NCBI GenBank assembly: GCA_950295325.1
Contig: OX485806.1
Coordinates: 49,595,169-49,659,168 of the forward strand
Direction: 5' to 3'
From: Polytrichum commune
Taxonomy: Eukaryota > Streptophyta > Polytrichopsida > Polytrichales > Polytrichaceae
DNA: 64,000 nt
Both the position numbers and the translations under genes were made by a program. Positions within the stretch are counted from its first letter, which is position 1, and every line of letters starts with the position of its first letter. Shown one piece after another: positions 32,283 through 45,800 of this stretch. Under the pieces are notes generated by a model. It was not told where the DNA came from. It was given only the letters and a program-made list of their open reading frames with translations, and did no database searches.

Positions 32283-33603
32283 CTCGGGGGGGGGGGGGGC
32301 ACTAGCAAAAAACGTAGGAACTACGTGCGATAAAATATAGGGTCTTGTATAAAAATTTGGCGTAAAATTTGTAAATTATTAGATGTAGTATAGGGTGTTT
32401 TGGGATTGTGAAACATGATTATATGTAATATAGCATTTGACAAAAACATTATTAAATTACCTAAGTGGTACATATAAAATAGCATGGAGAAAAAACGATA
32501 GTTTCAAAAATTAAATACTTTACCACCAAAATATGGCATGTTCTATATAGGAAGGGTTCAAAAGATAAGGGTGAAGGTTGGTACTAAGTGGGGCAATTGT
32601 TGGCAACCCATTGACTTGATGAAACGTGCAGTCCAGAACATAAATAGAGAAACGCTCTTCCCAACTGCTATGGCTTACCTCCATTGGTTCAAAAAACAGC
32701 CGGGTCTCAACAAATATAAGTATGTTGAGAGTGACTGTGTGTGGGTTGATGTGGATGCTATTATCTCAACTGTGTCTCTACTGTATGAATCAACAGCAAA
32801 ATCTACACATTAGATGAGGTAGATGCAAACTCATTGAGTGAGTTCATTTCAAATAAAAAATAAAACTTGCTAAATTTGTACTATCTCACACATGTGGAGA
32901 TATAATTTGGAAAAAGGGCTGAATGATCATTAGTATACCTTGAAATCTGTAGTAGTCATTTCAGTTCGAGTACCCTCATATCTCCCACATGTGTAAATGG
33001 TAGCCTAGCTAGTTTAGGTGGATTTTGCTTGCATGGCGTGGGATTTTCCTGCAATGTGTAGGATTGGAAGATCAAGGCATCAATTGTAGGGATTCTGCAA
33101 ACCTCGTAAATGTGACTTTGAGACACATGTGGTTGGCCTGTTCCCTAAGACCTCAAGGTTTCTAACTGTGTTATCCAACACAACTTTTATTCGTTGGCTC
33201 GTGTTGCTTAATGACATGTAATTGCAATTTTTTGTTGTTATTGTTTAGTGTTTTGCTTTGCCCGGACTTCACTGTGACCCTGAACCCTAAACCCTAGTAA
33301 ATGTTTGTTTCTCTTACTCTATACATGTGCTTCTAACGAGAATTCTACTGTATCATACACTTTAAGGAATGGGGGCAATCAGAGGAAAAAAAATACATAT
33401 AAGTAATATAGGGTACCATAAAATCAACCATCCAAGAATTTATAATTACCAATAGGGTGCAAATAATCACAAAAATTTACCATTATTTCAAAAATTAGCA
33501 TCCCTTATAATCCTTTCTCATAGGTAAATAGCCCCCATTTTAATAGGTCATTATCGCAGGTGTATGCAAAATATACAAGGGAGTGCCCCCCCCCCCCCCC
33601 GAG
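32283..33603. mobile_element. hAT-like non-autonomous element with G-run ends
   Basis: A 1,321-bp element with ends CTCGGGGGGGGGGGGGGCAC (G14 run at 32,286-32,299) and, on the right, a C15 run (33,586-33,600) followed by GAG, so the reverse complement also starts CTCGGG. Beyond the runs the arms share CACT and then TGCGATAAxAT-like phrases. It is flanked by the exact 8-bp repeat TGTATACT (32,275-32,282 and 33,604-33,611), as for hAT elements. The CTCGGGG start resembles the CACGGGG start of the MITE family here, so the two may share a transposase. It carries the open frame at 32,538-32,813. Confidence 0.82.
32538..32816 (+). CDS. 91-codon open frame inside the G-run element, possible captured exon
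   Basis: Reads MFYIGRVQKIRVKVGTKWGN..CWQPIDLMKRAVQN..AYLHWFKKQPGLNKYKYVES..CVWVDVDAIISTVSLLYEST.. to a TAG. Amino-acid composition is balanced and protein-like (W, C, conserved-looking charged residues), unlike the AT-rich filler around it. The sequence before codon 7 (TTCTATATAG) could be a splice acceptor, so the exon may start at GAAGGGTTC (32,554) rather than at the ATG. I do not recognise a family. It could be a host-gene fragment captured by the element or the last remains of an element-encoded protein. Confidence 0.4.
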
Positions 33604-33611
33604 TGTATACT

Positions 33612-36355
33612 TTGTAAGCCAAATTTTCAATAGGAGCCTTAGCTACTAGATTGTAGACTTATAGTGTATATATTTTGTGTATGTTAGGTTGGATTGGTGG
33701 ATGCAAGCACATATGTTCCGAAAAAACAAAAGTTCTTAGTCAAAAATTAAACTTTGCAAAAATTGGAGTGTGCTAAACATTTACGTCTTTTATACCGTGT
33801 AGTTTAGTTTTTGATTACAACATAAATTAGGGAAACAATCAAGGAAGACTCAAAAGGTGATTTGTACATCTACGTGTCTCAAATAAGTTTATTTAGGTAA
33901 ATTATAGATTTCATTCACAATATTTTAGATCTAGTTTAACAATTAGGTGATTATTTCGTGGGATAAGGTTTCACAAACTCTCATAGCAGTACATGCAATT
34001 GTGGTTGTTTTTCAACTCACACTATTTACTCAATCAATTGTCTAGTAATGAGTTCATTTTAATTGGACCAAGTACGGTGCTCAAGCATAGGCACAGCCAT
34101 AGTCAATTATCTTGCATAAGTGTCTCATTTCAGTGTCTTTACTAAAGCCAAAGGCACTTTGGCTTATGCAATTGTCTTGTATTAATTAACCTTCTAATGT
34201 GAATGAAAAAGTTGATACAAACATCCTTCTAATAATTTCAATTTCATTTAAATAATTCTTAATTTTATTTGACTATCATACCATAATTCTTTACCTGATG
34301 GAAATCCCGACCATCAAGACTTTGCGTCTTCCTGTGCTTCCATCTTCTCACAGCCAATGGTCTCGATTGAGTAACCTTTCATCTACTTTCATTTTCTGCC
34401 AAAAGTTAGTAAGAGAAAACCCAGAGAGTTTGAAACGGTTGAGACTAAAACCTCTTCATCTTCTCGGTTTCTTTAACCAATTTCTCTCTCTCTCTACTTA
34501 TATATGGATTTATTTCAACATATCACAACAACACTACACAATCTGCTCAGTCTATCGATGAAAGTTCAATTTCAATTTAACTCCACCTACTGATCAAGTA
34601 CAATGTTAAAGTTATTTTTGAAGAGATTATTGGCTTCCTCATTCCATCTCAAATAGATACAACCTCTCAAGCTTATAGTCTTGCAATATAATGTACGATC
34701 TGCATTTATGGTCGTAAGTTGTTTTTCATTCAAATTTAATTCTACCTCCAGGCCATAGTCTGCTCTGAGGTTGAGAATTCACCTTTCTATCAACAGACTA
34801 TAGCCTTAATTGGCTTATGATTGTTTCTGAACATAGATAAAGGTCCATGCTCTATTTACAAAGAATCACTCCTTGATTAATTACACACTCACACAATCAA
34901 TTCCCTTATTACGACTGTACTTCCCAATTCCATATATTTTTAATACTTGAACTTATAAAGATGATAGTTTGAATACATCAAGTTAACTCACTTCAATCTT
35001 AGACAATTAGACTTGTAGTTTCAAGCAAAAAGTATAGTAGGTATTAACCAACCTCAAGTTAAGGAATCACTCTTTATCAACACAAGACCACTAGTCCTCC
35101 CGACTAGGGTAAAAAATAAACTTTCAACAGGATCATTCATTGATCCTAAAAATCCACAAGACAATTGTCCTCTCAACAATACCAAAAAATTAACTTTTAA
35201 ACCTATGGCTTAAAGTTCTAATACACAAAAAAATAATGCTTAGTCTCTGACTTCATGTCCATACGATATCTATTTTTCTAGGGTTGCAAATTAGCAACCT
35301 TTCCTACTATAGCATTTGTAAATTTATCCTTTCCTATCTCCTAAGCTATGGTCCTCAATTTAGCACATGGGAATGACTAATCTAGCAGTATTTAGATTTT
35401 TCAAATTTTTCTTTATTTGTAACAAAAATCTTAAATTTTGGCTTCACACACCGTCTTAAAAACAATGGATCAATGAAATTGACAAAAATGGTACTATGTA
35501 TAATAATTGGATGCAATCAAATCATAATCATGCACTTTATATCCCCCAAATAAATACCCTTTGAACGCATATGTACATCACAACACATATTAGTTGTCCT
35601 CCCTAAGAACTTACCAAGAGCATGTGACCAATTCATTGTCTCTAATAAAAAAAGCCATAATCTCAACTACTTTGAAAGATTATGGAAGCCTTCTTTTGGG
35701 CTCGCACTAGAATTCAACCACCAACAGAGTGACATGGTATTGTGTTTCAACATCCTCCATTGTATTGTATACATCTAATTCTTGCAAGGTTTTTGTGTTG
35801 AAAATGTAACCACAATTACATGTATTGTTGGGTGATCTTGATCATAGTGAGTTATCCAAATCATAATTGGGTCACAACATCTTCGGATTGTGTATCACAA
35901 CAATCATCAATCCGTATTGTATATTATTTGCTAGTGCACCCATAGAATGAAATTATGGTTTTATCCTTCAAATGTTGGCCATGGTTACATCTTTCAAATG
36001 CTCGAACTTCAAACAAGAGTGGCCCTTAAAGATCATGATATGAGCGATCCATCATTCTAATACTTATTTTAATGAAAAATTTGATCCCCTAAACATATCA
36101 AGGTCAATAACCAAAATTCATGCATATACATAGTTTTGTTCTCTAGTTGATACCCAAGATTCCAATGAGTTGTTGCCCAAAATAGAAGTCAATCCCCTCA
36201 TGCAAAATAAAAAATTCAACATTTTGAGCACCCAAAAGTTGGTTTCCAACGATAACATAATTTTAAATGCTTTCAAAATGGCTTGAAATACTTTCCAAAA
36301 AATAAGGATCTAAATGAAACAAAATGGAAATTAATTTTGATTAAAAAAAATTCCC
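33612..36355. other. Intergenic, AT-rich, no recognisable content
   Basis: No sustained frame, tandem array or terminal repeat was found on either strand. A short CT dinucleotide run sits near 34,485. Confidence 0.4.
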
Positions 36356-37365
36356 TTTCATCATGGATTTACAAATGTCCCTTGTACTACTTCAAAGGGC
36401 TTTAAAAATGATTTTACAAATCTTCAAAAAATTGAAAGTAGACACCACGGTGCCAAGGTGCCTAATATCAAAATTTGGGTACATTTAAGTTTCTCTAAAA
36501 TTTCTTTAATGTTTCTCAAGTGGTTTACAAATGGCCCTCACAATGCTTCCTAGGGCTTTCAAAACGATTTTGAAAAATCTAGGAATTTGAAATGTGTCAC
36601 CTCGGTGCCAAGGTGACTAAGATCAACATTTGGGCACTCTTAAGTTTTTCTTATGGTTTCCTTCATTTTTCTAAAAATGTTTACAAATGGCCCTCGCAAC
36701 ATTTCCCATGGTTCTCACAATCATTCTAAAAATTCTCCAATTGTTTTGAATTGGGCACTTCTATCCTGAGATGAATATTATCAACATTTGGGAACTCCTA
36801 AGTTTCTCTAGAAATTTCTTTTATTTTTCTCAAACTGTTTACAAACTGTCCTCATAGCCCTTCCTAGGGCTTTCAAAGTGATTTTGAAACTATCTTGAAA
36901 ATTGAAATTAGTCATTTTGGTGTCGAGGTGACTAATATCAACATTTGTGAACCCTTAAGGGTCTCTCAAAAATCCCTTTATTTTTCTCAATTTTTTTACA
37001 AATGGCCCTTGCAATGAACCTAAGGCCTTCAAAGCAATTTTGAAAAGTTGCTGAAAATTTGAAATTAGTGATTTCAGCTACAAATGGCCTTGGAATAAAT
37101 TCTCAAGGTTTTTGAAGTGACTTTGACAAACCTCCAAGAAATTGAAATGAGGTGACTAATATCAACATTTTGGTACCTTTAAAGTTGGAACAAACTTTCA
37201 TTTATTTTTCTCAAATGCGCATTGTTTTCAAAGGCTTTCAAAGTGACCTTGAAATATCGTGTGCTTTGTGCCAAGTATACAAATCTCAACATTTGGGTAA
37301 CCTTGAAGATACCCATAAATGTTTTTTTATTATCCTCAAATGCTTTGTAAATGATGTTGTCAAAA
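36356..37365 (+). repeat. ~157-bp degenerate tandem array
   Basis: The phrase CAACATTTGGG (variants) recurs at 36,469, 36,624, 36,782, 36,939, 37,163 and 37,287, with spacings of 155, 158, 157, 224 and 124 bp. Each unit reads: CAACATTTGGGxAC, CTTAAGTTTCTCT, TTTTTCTCAAxxxxTTTACA, AATGGCCCTCxCAA, CCTAGGGCTTTCAAA, GATTTTGAAA, AAATTGAAAT, then CGGTGCCAAGGTGACTAA. The last two units carry internal gains or losses. About six units in all; divergence is high, so the array is old. Confidence 0.75.
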
Positions 37366-39235
37366 GTTTGGTATGGGCTCCTATGGCAAGGAGTTGTGCT
37401 TTACTAAGTAATCAACCAAAAGTAAAAAATTAGGATGTTTTTGAGGAGGCAATCACAACTATTGCCAAAGGAGAAGATTTATGTAAAAAACGGTGTTTGT
37501 AACCCTTAGGATGACTGCACAAGAAGTGGTGGTTGGATAATGGATTGAGGGTTTTTTAGGCCACTAATCTTAGTACCTACGTAGAAAGTGTAAAAGCGGG
37601 TGAATAATACAAGGGAGTGGTGAAGTTTTGCAGTGTACGACCTTGCTAATGAATGTAATAGTGTTGATCCTTGGAATATTAGTATATGGGTTTGAAAGGA
37701 TTCCTAACTTTTTTATGGTTATAGTAAGGTTTGTCAAAGCAATTGGTGAGATGAGACTAATGTATGTCTTACATTCATTTTCCTTAATAACAAGAATTAT
37801 CTACTGCATTAGTGTTAGAGTTAAGAGGACTAAGTTGGTCAACCCTCAATATCACTACTGGCTAGGGACCCACCCTCTGTAGTATAGTGCAATAATCTTG
37901 GTCATATATAGACTAAGTTAGGAAGCTAGAAGTAAATATGGTAGATTAATCACAAGTTGAAGAGTTATCACATTGCCCATATAAAAAGGAGTAAATCATA
38001 ATATATATCACATAATTAGTACAATGATATAATTATAAGTAGGTCAAATTATAAGGTTGTACATCTATGAGTCTCAACCAATATCAAAGGGTGGACAATG
38101 TCATTGCAACGTTCAAGAATAGTATCATTGGTAACATGGTAGTAATGAGGTCTAGGTGATAGGGTAATGTAAACTAGAAAGGGTTAGTAGAATAGAAAGA
38201 GTAGTAGAGAGAATTCCAATAAAGCTATCAACCTTTTTCAATTGCACTATTGCATAAATGCAGATTATGAAAGTAAATGTGTCATGGCGAGGTGGACAAG
38301 AAAAAAACCAAAGTTTTTGCAATTCTAAATAGAGGTGTTGACTAAAATAAGATCGATTATTTATGTTCATGCATCTACACATTAATTTTTTTATTGTAAT
38401 TGAGGATTTCACCACTGAATATAATTTCCATGCGTATATGGATTGCGCATGCATTTATTCATGTTTGTTGGTTTAATAGCGCTACTTCATGGCATTCGAG
38501 AGAGGCTCTGCCATATTTGATGTCATCTTGGCACCATCATACAATACTCTATCCTCGCCTCATAGTGATGGCTCAATGACGAAGACAATCTCATTCAATG
38601 ATTGAGGAACCTCTTCGGAAATTTTTCACAAAATTCCAATGGAGTACGTAAGTTCGCCATTTGTTCCATGTTTGTTTGATTTTGGAATCATTCAACATGT
38701 TGTTTTCCAATAATGAATGCTCATCATTTGAGTTTTGTATTGTTGAATGAAAAATATGATATCCATTCCCACTTGCATAATTATCCCATTTCATGCAAAG
38801 GTGTGGATCCAACCTCAACACCATCACCTTATAGTAGGTCGTCATGTCATGATCATCGCATCTTTCCATTCATAGATGTCGTGCGGGAGTGTATTGAACA
38901 TGTTAGTGACAAAGAGGAGGGAATGGAAGACGATAGGGGTAGTTATGGAGCTTCTATGCATGGCTCACATTGAATATGCTTATTACTTTGTGGACATTGA
39001 TATAGGTGAGTAATTTCCTATTGTACTTTCATCTATGTCCAAAAACTTTGGTTTCTAGATTCTCCGCAATGCCTCCAATTCATTTATCAAACCTATATGA
39101 ATTCTAGAAATATAGTCTAGAGCATGCTCAATACTTGGATTGTGTTTGCATTTTTTTAAGAAATTGAAGTTTGAATCCAATGACAATGTTTAAAATCATC
39201 TTCAAACTCTCATGCCAAACTTGCAGTTGTTGATT
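37366..39235. other. Intergenic, no recognisable content
   Basis: No sustained frame with protein-like composition and no repeat. The minus-strand frame at 38,591-38,869 has mixed composition but no recognisable motif and no context, so it is not called. Confidence 0.35.
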
Positions 39236-40530
39236 TGTTAGCTCTGAATTTGGCAAGCTTATTGGCGTCGTTATTACCAAGTATGCCCAAGTTTGTGCGG
39301 ACTTTTTGGAGGGTGAGGGGGGATGTGCGTTGTGTTAGTCTTCAAATTATGGCTTGGATGAGTAGTTTGTCAAGGTGGTTGTGTTGGGAAGAGGGTTGGC
39401 AGAGATGGTTGTGGATTACATAGATGGAGTTGAGGTTGTCTCTGAAGATGTATGAGTGGGTACGGTTGTTTTTGGTGAAGTGGAGGGCTACATGGATGGT
39501 TGTTAATTTTGTGCAAAGGATATTATATCGACAGGGTAGTGTGAAGGCATGTTGGCTATTGCCGGTGGGGTGGTAGATGCCTAGGTTGGCAGTGCCTTCA
39601 TTGCCTTGACGGAGGGGAGGGGTTGATGGAACCATATGTGTAGTAAGTACGTGTGGTGGGATATTTGAGTTGTGGTTGTGTGTAAAACAAGGTTGGGAAG
39701 GGGAGGGGAAGTTATTCATATAGTAGGAGGGGGTGGGGTGTGTTTTCATTTCTTGAGTAGGGTGACCTTGGTGGTGTATCCAATGGGTTGGGATTTTGCG
39801 TGAGGGGTGTTTCTATTAGTTGTAATGTGGCTTCAAGACAATATTTCAATTTTTAGCGAAGACAGGAATAATGAAGGGGCTCTTGAACTGGTGTATACAT
39901 AGGATTGTATTTTGCTTTGGGTTTGATTTTGGTTAGGTAGTTTGGGAAACCTAGTCAAAGGTAGTGTTTGAGGATATGTGGGTTGAGGGTGGGCAAGTAC
40001 TTGGGTGTTTGGGTGAGGGTCAATGAGGGGGTGTTATTTATTATACCAATCCTCATGTGGTACGAAGATAATGGTAAGGACCTTGGGGTCTGTGTGTGTT
40101 GCCATTTTGGCCCAATGTAGAAATTATATAGTGGCATGAGAGTTTGGTGGGTGGATTAGGCCTTTGCCTGCCCACTGGATAGGATAGGCTTTACCGTGGG
40201 ACCCAAATATTGCATCATGGGGATGGGGGAAGTGGTGTTGTGGAGTTTGAAGGGGCATGTGGATGGGCTAGAGTAGTATGAATGGGTGAGTAGAATGAGG
40301 AATGCTATGGAGAAAGGTATAGTGTTATGGGCCAAGGCTTGTTTGAGTATAATAGGGTTGGTAAGGAGGCAAGGTGGTAGGTCTAATATGTATCTTTGGG
40401 TGAGCCATGTTAGTTTAGTGATGAAGTCTTGGGGCAGGGGTTCAAATGTTGGGATGAGTGAGGAGTTGTAGTGTTGTTCATATTGGTTCCAAAGCCATTG
40501 GATGCGTATGGCAAAATATTCGTGGTAGGA
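39236..40530 (-). mobile_element. LINE (non-LTR retrotransposon) relic with RNase H
   Basis: Minus-strand frames read the 3' part of a LINE ORF2. Near 40,520-40,290: IQWLWNQYEQHYNSSLIPTF, then LPQDFITKLTWLTQRYI, a thumb-like region between RT and RNase H. Near 39,640-39,330: ANLGIYHPTGNSQHAF, then YNILCTKLTTIHVALHF, YIFRDNLNSIYVIHNHL and QPSSQHNHLDKLLIQAI, an RNase H fold in which the TDS-like aspartate is shifted to RDN. In another frame at 39,310-39,240, QKVRTNLGILGNNDANKLAK matches the C-terminal KVRxHxGxxGNxxADxLA box with the His replaced by Asn. Frameshifted and truncated; no poly(A) tail seen. Confidence 0.6.
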
Positions 40531-42804
40531 AACTAGGTGCAGAGAAACATGGCAAGAAGAGCAAAAACTTTAGTACCAATTGTAATAAATATGGTTGATG
40601 TCAAATCGAAGATCTGACAGAAAGAGAAAGAATGGGATTTTATTTCTTCTTGAGGTTTATGGGCAATGTTGATGCTATACCAAACCAAATCACTCTTCAC
40701 AACAATTATGCTTTGCAAATCATTCTCTATGCATATTACAAGTCTATAGCCATCCTTCCAATCTTTATCTAAGGAACCTAGTAAATTTTTTGCTCACGTT
40801 TTTGAGAACCCTAACACGAGATGTAGTTGCACACATTCATTCTTACACCAATCCAGTTCCATGAGCATGCATAAAATTCACCATTTTCAGATTTTCTACC
40901 TTAGAGGGATGTAGCCGAGATTGTGGTTAGGCAACGTTTTTTTTCCAATAATCTAGTATATTTGTGTATTTGGCATGCAAGTATGTGGTTCTTGGAAACC
41001 CAGTGGCCAAGGGGTGTCTTTATGGATCAATTGATCAATTGCTACAATGTGTAGTACAAGGCGGTGCAGAAGATGGCACAAGAGTGATATTTGTATTAAT
41101 TGGGCGGCCCAGGGACCCACCTTGCCCCCACCAACTCTTAAGGGTTTAAGACAAGCATGCATCCTGCATCCCATTAGTTATCCACAAAATAAAGACTTTC
41201 TCATCTCCTACCACTCATGATATCAAGGTTTTGTCCAAAGAGCCCATCTTGACAAATCTGTGAGTAGCTCCACACAACCACACAAACTGCAGATTACGAT
41301 CAGGCAAGGAAAACAATACCAAAACACGAGTCTTGATGTAATGAGGGTGATATTTTTATGTGTTAATTGTGTTCAAGTTCACTGCTGTAAAACCTACACT
41401 AACTGGCATTCAAAAGAACTGCAGTCTCCTTGCCATGGTAACTATCTCCAACCTCCCAGAAAAGGAAAAATAAGGTAAAATGGAAACATACAGTAGGATC
41501 AATATTTTAGCGTTCATGGTTTGTGCTCCTCAATTTTTCTTACATCACAGCCAATTCAGGAATGATGGGATTCCCTTTTCCATCATGCTACCAGATACAA
41601 GGCTAAGAAAATTGAGAATTTCATCTTATGTATCAGGACTGCAGTGAGCTTGTGCATGATCAAAACTTGGGTATCCTACATAGATAGAAAGTCATGAACT
41701 AATGACACTCTAGGGCTCTGGCAAACCATCCATGATACTGTGCACTCCAGGCAGCTTGCTTTTACATCCCTATTCACCACAATTGACTACTGTAGTGAGG
41801 CTCATCCCCCACTCACACCAAACTCTCCATCCAGTTCCAGCCGTGAACTTGCTGGGGATTATATTCAGAAATAGATGTTGGCCCACCATTTTCCACACTA
41901 TTACAGCCGGAGATGCTGACGGATGGTGCCTGAAGTGGTTTGTGTGATCAGCCGCTCAGCAAGCAAATTGACAAATTATAGTATCCCAATCAGTACATGC
42001 ACTAATTGGGATAACCAGCACATTGATTAGTGCAGCTACCATTATGTCCAGCCCACATTGAAATTTCAAGAAATTCACAAAAGTTGCATAGAAGCATATC
42101 TAGCTTTTGCCAAATTGTTACTATGTTACTATGTAAATATAGTAAATTTGGATTGTACAGTACATATGTACATACACTGTGACTAGTTTCAAAATCAAAC
42201 AGTGCTATAAGATTCAGATATAATTAGGATCTTTACTTACATAGCACATATATATAGTATGCATACTGTAGAACACATGAAATCATACCTGATCTAAAAT
42301 GGCAATATGAGTTACACGTTGTAACACTATGTAACTCTTGATAACAAGCCTCACTAGACACCAAAAGTAAAGATCTTTGAACTTGATCTCCAAACTAGTA
42401 ACACCCAAAAGGCAGTTCAGCAAACAGCGTCACTAAAGCCTAGGTTGTCATTTCTCCAGAGTAGTCAATTTTTTTTATAAAAAAGCCTTCACTCTATGGT
42501 GAGGCATTTAGAGTGATTGGTCAAGGTAGACAAATGAACATCTTGGGTGTCCGTTGGATTAGAGTGGGTGCATGCGGTGATAGGAATGGCTACTTTATGC
42601 ACTGCTTATGAAGACTTTGACAGAATACACTACTCTATACAGTAACCTTGGTGATCCATTACTCCAGCACCACAGAAAGAACAATTTATATCACTACAGT
42701 ATTGATACTGTATAATACTGAATCACATGAAAATCAATCTTTAATAGACAGGTGCAATCATTCTCTCCTGACTAAACATTTCAAATTCACCCGTTCTGTG
42801 GCGA
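40531..42804. other. Intergenic, including the MED14 3' flank
   Basis: Downstream of the MED14 stop codon at 42,805-42,807. The part next to the gene (about 41.2-42.8 kb) is less AT-rich and has no transposon features, so it probably includes the MED14 3' UTR. I could not fix a poly(A) site. No other gene is supported on either strand. Confidence 0.4.
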
Positions 42805-45800
42805 TCAAAGGGCACCTGTTCCAATCTGCACGAGTGCAGTTTGTAGTGCCACTTGAACTGCCTCGGCCATGGATTGTAGACGGCCATGCCCATCTGCTGT
42901 TGCAGTCTTCACTGCCTGGGCCACCCTTTCTTTGCATCGCTCCCAATCATCAGAGCAAGCCCAACATGAGTGCCCACCATGGCTTCCATCCATATTTAGC
43001 AGATTAATCCGATTGCTTCCATCACTATACAGATATGTCAATCTCAAGGCAACTGACTGTGGCAACCAACCAGCCCCTCCAGCCACATTCAAGTGTGGTA
43101 TATGAGAAGCATCGAATGAGTATGTAAGTGTAAATTCAACAGAGCATCGAGGCTGATTGTGGTGGATGCTGCTCCTGGTTTGTGACCTACCAGTGAACCC
43201 TCCTGTCTCATCTTGATGCCCTCCACCAGGTTCCCTTCCAGATGACCCTACTGGGGTTTCAAGACTGAGTTCCACCCGTGGTCGTGGGGACTGCCCTTGA
43301 GCAAATCCATCTCCAACAGAGCCATGGGACACTCCACTTGCCTTCAAACAATCAGACAGGGATATTCATTAGAATATGCAGTAGTAACACACAGCACTTC
43401 ACGACTATGGGTTAAAGTAATGCTCTTGTTATCCTCAGATTGTAACAACCCTCAAGGCAACAGATATGCAATTTCATATGATAAACTTATGTCTCTTCAA
43501 ATCTCAAGGCTAGATTGTGGTTTTAGTGTTTCTGTATGGAAGTCTGAATATCATTGAGTCCTAGTAGGCAAATTACATGCTTATGGATAATATAATATAC
43601 ACAAAACTGCAATCATATCATTCTCCTCTGATCCCCAAACAAACACCCTAAATCCATTTCCAACAAAGCTAATGAAAATGACACAAAATACAGATAAGAT
43701 ATATTGATGGAGAACAAAGAAATGTTAAGTCATAAAGAACATTCCTAGACACATTGGCAGATAAGCAACGGAGTGAGATATCATGCCCTCTATTCACTCA
43801 ATACACTATATGTACACTGCAGGACAAGTGCCTGGACCTGTGCCAGGCTCTGCCAACAGCACAAGAATAGAAGCACAAACTCAAAGGCCTACCTAAAAAA
43901 GTCTACAATCTCATAAGTCTACCAGAACTCATTACACATTATAAATGTGACAAACCCTCTCCCTCTCCTGCCCCATCTCTTTCTTGGCAAAGGGCTCATA
44001 CACAGTAAGTGCAGTGACAAACACAAGTGGCAGGGCGCCTGATACTTTGTGAATGGGGACAAGCAGTGTTGCATGCTCACTCAAACTAGCAAGACATCAC
44101 CTAATGCCATTCTCATAGGCCATAGGGAACAATATACATCCCCTAAGTTCCCCAAATGAGACACATTTCACAAGTTGTAGGAGCATGAAGTCTATATCCT
44201 AATCTAAAGCCAGAGCACTCCTAACATTGAAAGTGAAAGAGATGCTGCATGGAATCATGGGAGAGTAAGGAAATTGAACAGTACTTTGCTGGCATCCTTT
44301 TTCCATTGAATTAGTCCCAGGAATTCGCGAAGGACTGGTACAGGGAAGGTCAACATGGTCACAAAGGATGCCAGGCGAGATGCATCATAGGGCTCTGAGG
44401 CAACCCTGCGAGCAAAGAAGTCTCCAATTTCAGACATTTCCTGTTGGGACAATTCTAATGCCAAGTTTGCAGCCTGGCCTGGTACAGCTTGTTGGTGAGC
44501 AGCAGAAAGAGCTTGTTGCTGCTGGTAGCGCTTCACATTAATGGCTTGCAAAAACAACTGCTGCCGATGCATACTGACTGCAAACACACAGCCCCTACAT
44601 TGGGTACACATATCTGTAAGAGAGTCATACATCACTCAAATGAGAATGTTCTCAAAACAATAATGGCATGTTACCAGCTTACAGAGAACTCAACAAAGAT
44701 CATACACTCCGACCAATAAGACAACCAATAAGGGTGCTTCTAGGTGTATGTGACTGTGACTTCCAGAAGATTTGAACTGATTGAAGCTGCAAAGCAAAAC
44801 AGCTTACAAGAATTGACCAGCGAAATTGCTGGGAACTCGATACTACATTCCTGTTCAGAGTGAAGCAACTCAGACGATGAGAGGTCATCTGAAAAAGTGT
44901 ACCTGATAAAGAATCGTAGAGCAGGTTGTTCTGGATCATGATTGAGCAAAGCACCTTCATTTTCACGCACTGTGGAAACCAGCACCTCCTTCAATATGGA
45001 GGGAAACTGGGCAAACAACCACAAACCACCCAAATAGCGTAATGTTGCCCGCAAGACTTTTTTTAGAGCTGCAAGGGGCACCCATGCACCCCCATAACCC
45101 CCATCATCACCCATCCCAACAAGCGCCGGATTCAATTCCCCTCGAAGCCCTAGACTGCTCCCAAGACTTGAACTTGTAACGGCAGATCGACCTGTACCAG
45201 GGCTTACTATTGTTCCATTGGTAGCTAGGCCTGCATGAGCAATCCCAGGTCCAGGTCCCATGGTATTTCCAGCTCGAATGAGTAGATTCCCCCCTTGGTT
45301 ACCAAGCCGAGCACTGTTAGTGGCTGCAGTATTTACAGAATTTGAGACAGCAGAACCCACTGCCATTGCAAAACCTCCAACACTTTCAGCACTATTCATG
45401 CCAAGGGTGATGTGTTCCACAACAAAAGTACGAAATTGAGGACAGGGTAAAGAGCCCCCAGAAACCTTTCCCCCACTATGAGGGGGTGGAGCTGGCTGCA
45501 GCCACACCTGATCACCTGCAAAGCACCGCATATCAATTGCAAATTCCTGCCTATAAACAATGCGCACCCAGTAGGCAGACCGTAGCAGAACTGAAACATC
45601 AGTTGGCAGAAGTGAGCTGGGAACCAAGCCTGGTCCTGGGCTTCTCGCTGTGTTTGAAGCCATAGCCCCTGCTTGAGGAAGGACTTGTGCACCAATAGAG
45701 CTCACAGCAGCAGTAGAAGGCCCACTGTTCATCCCCCTCCCTTGGCCTGCAGAAGGTGTTCCTCCAGTACAAGTGGGGATGTATGAGGTCAACAAGGAGC

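Noticed and set aside
32283-33603. The G and C runs as sequencing artefacts
   Set aside because: They are mirror-placed exactly at the tips of an element with an 8-bp target duplication. Their exact lengths may still be unreliable.
42758-43105. Other frames overlapping the MED14 exons on both strands
   Set aside because: They are shadows of the MED14 exons, with no homology or splice signals of their own.
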